Shown: one piece after another, positions 33,923 to 37,943 of the stretch
Layout: each line of letters begins with the position of its first letter
Numbering within the stretch: the stretch's first letter is position 1
Assembly (NCBI GenBank): GCA_003511885.1
Contig: DOIX01000253.1
Span: 1-37,943, forward strand
Direction of reading: 5' to 3'
DNA: 37,943 bases
Source of the DNA: Cyanobacteria bacterium UBA11153
GTDB lineage: Bacteria > Cyanobacteriota > Cyanobacteriia > Cyanobacteriales > Coleofasciculaceae
Translations under genes and position numbers: made by a program
Notes under the pieces: generated by a model
Told to the model about the DNA's origin: nothing
The model's input: only the letters and a program-made list of their open reading frames with translations
Database searches by the model: none

Positions 33923-34410
33923 CAATTATTACCCAACTAATTGTAATCTACATTGCTCGAACAAATATTTGATAGCACCAAACAGTTCATCTAAATCTGA
34001 AATATTAGATTGAATTTCTTAATTACGGAACGAATATTTTTGTATGCACTAAAAGGCATTTACCACCTCTTGAACTCATTTTTCAAATCGAGTTCAGCTA
34101 ATTATTTATCAAAAAAAAACTATCCGCTTTCCCCAGTGTTCGTGTCATATCAAGTCCGCTAGCATCGGTAGTATAAAAAGGTTTGTAGTTAGGATTTGAG
34201 TGCTTGGCAGTATAGGCTTTTGGGGCACTGAAGTGCCCACTACAAGCAATAGAGATATTATCGGATATGATATCATTCCCAATGCTAAGTATTTCCGCGA
34301 ACATAATATCATTATCCACATTCGATCGGGTGAGAGGTTTGATGGTTATTTTTACCTCTCACCTTTTACTCATTGCCCAAGGTACAGCAATTGCGCTATT
34401 GAAAATCAAC
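33923..34410. promoter_or_regulatory. Non-coding gap carrying the likely promoter of the polysaccharide operon
   Basis: This 488-base gap separates the secreted-protein pair from the Wzt-type gene, both on the minus strand. A hairpin TGAACTC / GAGTTCA lies at 34071-34096 (12-base loop) and a run of nine A at 34111-34119 (T on the minus strand). No good stem precedes the run on the minus strand, so a terminator is not shown. A palindromic repeat is at 34223-34238. A 73-codon frame at 34098-34319 runs through that repeat and does not look like a gene. Confidence 0.45.
34223..34238. repeat. Palindromic repeat GGGCACT-GA-AGTGCCC
   Basis: A 7-base perfect inverted repeat with a 2-base centre, followed by ACTACAA. 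It is related to the 24-base palindrome at 1021-1044, which has GGCACTT-AAGTGCC followed by TACTACAA. The two copies belong to one dispersed family. Confidence 0.7.
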
Positions 34411-34806
34411 CTACCAAATTCGATTCCGACTGCTTGCTGCTTGTGCCCCTTGTATCTGGTTTACCTCTTCCAGAAATGCTTGACTTTCCTGTATCAAGTT
34501 TTTCAACTCTTGGCAACTGACATTGACGCTGCCTGGTTGTCTGGCAAAGCGACGGGGCTGATTCGCTAAACTCTGATTACAGCTAGCAGAAGCATTTTCT
34601 AATGCTCTATCCAAACTTCTAGCCTTAGCCAGAATTTCCGGATCGATTTCACCACTTTCATCAAAAATCGGAGCAGTATTATTCCAGATATTGGTTCCTG
34701 TAATATCGGATTGGTTTGGTGGAATCGCATTGCCAGGAAATGCGATCGCGCTACTACCGACTACAGATAGCCCAATTGCCCAATTCAGCCATTTCTTGTT
34801 ATTCAT
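34411..34806 (-). CDS. Small secreted protein of unknown function
   Basis: A 131-residue protein. The ATG at 34806 is chosen over a GTG at 34815 because an AGGAGG lies 10 bases before it. An N-terminal signal peptide (KKW then a hydrophobic stretch, ending near AFPGNA at about 22-27) indicates export to the periplasm or beyond. The mature part is polar, with two cysteines (Cys76 and Cys98) that could form a disulfide, and an Asn/Gln-rich helical C-terminus. I recognise no family. It lies 28 bases downstream of the outer-membrane-like gene, so the two are probably cotranscribed and may work together. Confidence 0.65.
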   Translation of the reverse strand: MNNKKWLNWAIGLSVVGSSAIAFPGNAIPPNQSDITGTNIWNNTAPIFDESGEIDPEILAKARSLDRALENASASCNQSLANQPRRFARQPGSVNVSCQELKNLIQESQAFLEEVNQIQGAQAASSRNRIW

Positions 34807-34834
34807 TACTCTCACTCCTCCTTCTCTTCATCCC

Positions 34835-36226
34835 TTAAAATTTAATGGCAAAACCCGTACCTAAGACAAACCTAGCCTCGTCTCCTGCCCCTGTAATATC
34901 CCGCAATGCTGGGGTAATCACAAAGGGGAAATTCTTAAAGGGCGCAATCGACAACCCTACGCCCAAATCTTGCCCACTCCACTCAGCAATGAAACTTACA
35001 GGTTCAGCGATCCGCACGGCAACGTTACCAAACACGTTGATATTGTAATCATCATCATCAACTGCATCTTCTGTCCGAAACTGTCCGCTGCCAATACCCG
35101 CAGTCACTGCCACCCTACTAAAGGGGCGAGTAATATCTGCTTGGGTGCGGAAAATTTTGCTCACTGCTCCATATATGGAATGCTCAAAGTCGTTCCCATC
35201 GCCTAGGTTTAAAATTCCATTCCAACCTACTGCCAAAGCTAAACCTTCGGCAAATTGGCGATGGAGTTTGATATTAAATCCACCGCTGCCAAAATCTCGA
35301 TTATTACCAAAACTAGCGATTGTATAGGACAATTCTACCCCAACCGCTTTTCGTGCATCCCCTAAACCAATACCAATCCCTACTGCGCCATCATCCTTGT
35401 CACTGTAACGAGTTTGTTCTTGATAAGTCCCGCTGACAAAGGCAGTATTACTATCCGCACCAAACCCGGTGGGAATGACAATGCTTAGTGATGGAGAGGC
35501 TGTAAATTCATTTTTAACCTTCAGGTTTTCTACCTCTCGCAAATCCTGCTGCAAACCATCCACATTGAAACACGACTCCCTCTGGGCTGGCGCTTGACCC
35601 ACAGATGCTTGACATATTGTTTGTTCTGTGGTACTTAGCCTATTTTCTCGCTCGGCACTAACCCGATTGTTTCCTTCAATCTTGCCATCGATTCCTTCCT
35701 GGGCTGGAATTCCTTGAGGTACGCCAACCTCTTGTGCAATTGTCAAATCTGTTTCTGGATAGTTCAGATTTGGGCTAGGCTGTGGATTTTCCACCGCTGG
35801 TACAACCAAGTTGCCAGTCTCTGAATGGGGAAGTTGAGCCATCAATCGGGAACTAGAATTTCTGGTGAATTCTGGTCTTAGGGAAAATTCTGGAGATGCG
35901 ATCGCCTCGATTGTACTGCCAATTGCGATCGCGCTCCTCTCATAAGGAGAGGCGATCCCTAATGGTGTCACCTTCGGCGTAACCTCCTTTTCCATCCCAT
36001 TAACTAGCCCATGATTCTGGCTAACTCCGGATTTTTCACTTATTGCCAACCCATTTTCTGCCCCCTCTAACCCCACAACTTGAGGTTGATGGGTACTATC
36101 CACACCGGAAGCAGCCCATACAGGGAAAGACAAACCCTGAGCTGCCATAGTTGCTAAGGTATACATTGCTACCTTGGGTACGCCCTGTAGGGGGAAAGCC
36201 AATCGAAAGTTAATTTTTTCAGGCAT
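34835..36226 (-). CDS. Outer-membrane beta-barrel-like protein of unknown function
   Basis: A 463-residue protein with a positively charged start and a hydrophobic segment at about 18-38 ending in PVWAAS, a plausible signal peptide. Residues about 40-220 are low in structure and rich in Ser, Pro and Glu. From about 235 the sequence alternates polar and hydrophobic residues in strands (for example SLSIVIPTGFGADSNTAFVSGTYQ, AVGVELSYTIASF, FNIKLHRQFAEGLALAVGW), and it ends in Phe (GTGFAIKF), as outer-membrane barrels do. Two cysteines near 204 and 218 could pair. A GGAGGA lies 13 bases before the ATG, a long spacing. No family is recognised. It is followed by a small secreted protein gene. Confidence 0.65.
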   Translation of the reverse strand: MPEKINFRLAFPLQGVPKVAMYTLATMAAQGLSFPVWAASGVDSTHQPQVVGLEGAENGLAISEKSGVSQNHGLVNGMEKEVTPKVTPLGIASPYERSAIAIGSTIEAIASPEFSLRPEFTRNSSSRLMAQLPHSETGNLVVPAVENPQPSPNLNYPETDLTIAQEVGVPQGIPAQEGIDGKIEGNNRVSAERENRLSTTEQTICQASVGQAPAQRESCFNVDGLQQDLREVENLKVKNEFTASPSLSIVIPTGFGADSNTAFVSGTYQEQTRYSDKDDGAVGIGIGLGDARKAVGVELSYTIASFGNNRDFGSGGFNIKLHRQFAEGLALAVGWNGILNLGDGNDFEHSIYGAVSKIFRTQADITRPFSRVAVTAGIGSGQFRTEDAVDDDDYNINVFGNVAVRIAEPVSFIAEWSGQDLGVGLSIAPFKNFPFVITPALRDITGAGDEARFVLGTGFAIKF

Positions 36227-36824
36227 ATTCTACAGATCTTCCTCCAGTTTCACCTTTGTTATGGTAGCAGCCAGCCAATCTCGATCGCTAAGGGGTAGCA
36301 ATGTCAAGTGAGAATCGATGCCAATCCCAAAGCGATCCCTCTACCCCATCTAGCACCCCTGTGGATTAACTTGACTGGCACAAGTAACCGGTTTGATCGA
36401 CTTATATCGCAACGGCCATATCTTTTAATAAAGAAATAACGTCATGAACAGTGGACAATGGACAGCGGGGTAAGCTGAGTAAATGTCTACTGTCAACGGC
36501 AATCGGGGTTTGATGAACATTCCCTAACTGTTCGCTGTCCGCTGCTATAGCTCCATTTTGCAGGAACATCTCACTCCAGGCAAATTTACAATACACAAGT
36601 GTAATGACCCATCAGGAAAAAAACTAGCGATCGCAGGATTGTCAATCTCAACAGGATTAACCATCCTCAGAGAAATACGATCTGTAAGTATCTCAAGAAA
36701 GATCGGGTTTTTAGCTTAAACCGCGATTCATCTTACAAGGGGATGCTTCCTCAACTCAAGAAAGAGTTTCCTTGGTTAAAAGTAGTTCACCTCCAGACAA
36801 ATACCCTGAACCATACCATCTAAA
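36227..36824. other. Non-coding gap with degenerate heptamer repeats
   Basis: This 598-base gap lies between two divergent genes and must hold both promoters. Heptamer-like units CAGTGGA-CAATGGA-CAGCGGG (36449-36469) and, in opposite sense, CTGTTCG-CTGTCCG (about 36528-36541) could pair across about 60 bases. A HIP1 octamer occurs near 36629. A 64-codon minus-strand frame at 36402-36596 runs through the repeats and is not credible as a gene. I see no RNA gene. Confidence 0.5.
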
Positions 36825-37916
36825 ATGTTTCGACCTGTTTTATATATCGCCATTACCAGTCATGGATTTGGTCATGCTGTTCGCGCCTCATCTGTAGCGG
36901 CAGAAATTCAAAAGCTATGTCCCAATATCCTACTGATTCTAGTCACTACAGCACCCCGCTGGTTGTTAGAATCTTATATTCCAGGGAATTTTATTCATCG
37001 CCCTCGTGCCTTTGATGTTGGTGTCATCCAACCAGACAGCTTGAATATGGATAAAGAGGCAACTTTGGCAAAACTAAAAGAGATTCGTGCTGCCCAGCAT
37101 TCAATCATTTCCAGTGAAGTAAACTTCATCCGGACAAATCGGGTAGGACTAATTTTGGCGGATATTCCTCCCCTAGCAGCGAAAATTGCTCAAGGGGCTG
37201 GGATTCCTTGTTGGATGATGGGGAACTTTGGTTGGGACTTTATCTACAGGGAGTGGGGAGGGGAATTTACCGAGATTGCCAACTGGATCAAAAATGATTA
37301 CCAATTTTGCGATCGCTTATTTCGTCTACCCTTACACGAACCCATGACAGCTTTCCCCAATATTACAGATGTGGGATTAACCGGGGGTTTGCCGAGCTAT
37401 ACTGTAGATCGATTGCGCCAGACTTTTGGCCTGAATATCCCTATCGAAAAAACTATCTTAATCACCTTTGGTGGGTTGGGTGTCCAACAAATCCCTTACC
37501 ATAATGTTTGTCAGTTTCCAGATTGGCAATTCATTACCTTCGATCTCCTGGCACCGGATTTCCCCAATTTACTCAAGGTTAAGGGACACGAGTATCGCCC
37601 TGTAGATTTTATGCCTTTATGTGGGCGAGTTCTATCCAAACCAGGTTACAGCACCTTTGCTGAAGCCTTATGTCTAGATATCCCCATCGTCTCCCTTACC
37701 CGCGAGGACTTTGCCGAATCAGACATCCTACTCAGAGGTATCGAAAATTACGCCCACCATCAAATTCTGAACCCCACAGAATTTTTTAGTGGCAACTGGG
37801 AGTTTCTTCTGAAGTCCCCCCAACCACCCACAGGATCTCAGTTTCTTGACAAAAATGGCACAAATGCGATCGCTCTTCAAGTTGTCAGTTATTTCCAACC
37901 AGAGGTGAGAGGTTAG
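36825..37916 (+). CDS. Glycosyltransferase-like protein related to the N-terminal domain of plant L-arabinokinase
   Basis: A 363-residue GT-B-like protein. The N-terminal SHGFGHAVRASSVAAEI (12-28) is the glycine-rich acceptor loop. NFGWDFIYREWGGEF near 148, FRLPLHEPMTAFPNITDV near 180, ILITFGGLGVQQIP near 220 and SKPGYSTFAEALCLDIPIV near 285 follow the order seen in the N-terminal glycosyltransferase-like half of plant arabinokinase (ARA1). The GHMP kinase half found in the plant enzyme is absent. The product of such stand-alone proteins is not known to me; MurG/UGT-like sugar transfer is the best guess. It is transcribed away from the outer-membrane-like gene. No partner gene follows before the window ends. 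Confidence 0.72.
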   Translation: MFRPVLYIAITSHGFGHAVRASSVAAEIQKLCPNILLILVTTAPRWLLESYIPGNFIHRPRAFDVGVIQPDSLNMDKEATLAKLKEIRAAQHSIISSEVNFIRTNRVGLILADIPPLAAKIAQGAGIPCWMMGNFGWDFIYREWGGEFTEIANWIKNDYQFCDRLFRLPLHEPMTAFPNITDVGLTGGLPSYTVDRLRQTFGLNIPIEKTILITFGGLGVQQIPYHNVCQFPDWQFITFDLLAPDFPNLLKVKGHEYRPVDFMPLCGRVLSKPGYSTFAEALCLDIPIVSLTREDFAESDILLRGIENYAHHQILNPTEFFSGNWEFLLKSPQPPTGSQFLDKNGTNAIALQVVSYFQPEVRG

Positions 37917-37943
37917 AGATAGCTATCCGCTAAACACTGGACA

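Noticed and set aside
34111..34119. Rho-independent terminator (T-run on the minus strand)
   Set aside because: No stable stem lies directly upstream of the run on the minus strand.
34098..34319. 73-codon minus-strand frame in the operon promoter gap
   Set aside because: It is made partly of the palindromic repeat at 34223 and has no family resemblance.
36402..36596. 64-codon minus-strand frame
   Set aside because: It spans degenerate heptamer repeats and has no protein-like pattern.

Overview
The window is chromosomal DNA of a cyanobacterium, probably a filamentous one. The octamer GCGATCGC (HIP1) recurs throughout. The typically cyanobacterial neighbours glpX (FBPase/SBPase) and hemA lie side by side, and a DUF2358 protein, a UPF0182 membrane protein and an ArsA-HSP20 protein are present. 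Intergenic DNA is full of heptamer tandem repeats and small palindromic elements of the cyanobacterial kind. I saw no tRNA, rRNA, CRISPR array, transposase or phage gene.

Layout. (1) 1-9110 is a housekeeping flank: a sulfotransferase-like gene, an ArsA-type ATPase (minus strand), a repeat-rich gap, a DUF2358 gene (minus), glpX, hemA and a very large UPF0182 membrane protein. Five heptamer arrays lie between 3138 and 8182, two of them inside the UPF0182 coding sequence. (2) 9164-33922 is an exopolysaccharide locus. It starts with a GT4 glycosyltransferase, a Wzc-type tyrosine autokinase/chain-length regulator, another GT4 and a sulfotransferase on mixed strands. From 33922 down to 15754 sixteen minus-strand genes follow with mostly short gaps, probably one long transcription unit: Wzt-type ABC ATPase, sulfotransferase, GT4, RTX calcium-binding protein, GT4, a methyltransferase remnant, GT2, FkbM methyltransferase, a GT75 (UDP-arabinopyranose mutase/RGP-like) protein, GT2, GT4, FkbM methyltransferase, hexapeptide acetyltransferase, acyltransferase-3, GT4, Wzy-like polymerase and GT4. 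(3) 34411-37916 holds two secreted/outer-membrane proteins of unknown function (minus) and a plus-strand glycosyltransferase-like protein resembling the N-terminal half of plant L-arabinokinase.

How they fit together (inference): ten glycosyltransferase-family enzymes would assemble a repeat unit that is then decorated by O-acetylation, O-methylation and sulfation, polymerised by Wzy under Wzc control, and possibly recognised by the Wzt C-terminal domain. No flippase (Wzx), ABC permease (Wzm), outer-membrane OPX/Wza protein or initiating phosphoglycosyltransferase lies in the window, so the export machinery must be completed elsewhere. The most unusual points are the plant-type GT75 protein with its key arginines conserved, the RTX protein embedded in the glycan operon, and an orphan Wzt ATPase in a locus that also has Wzy.
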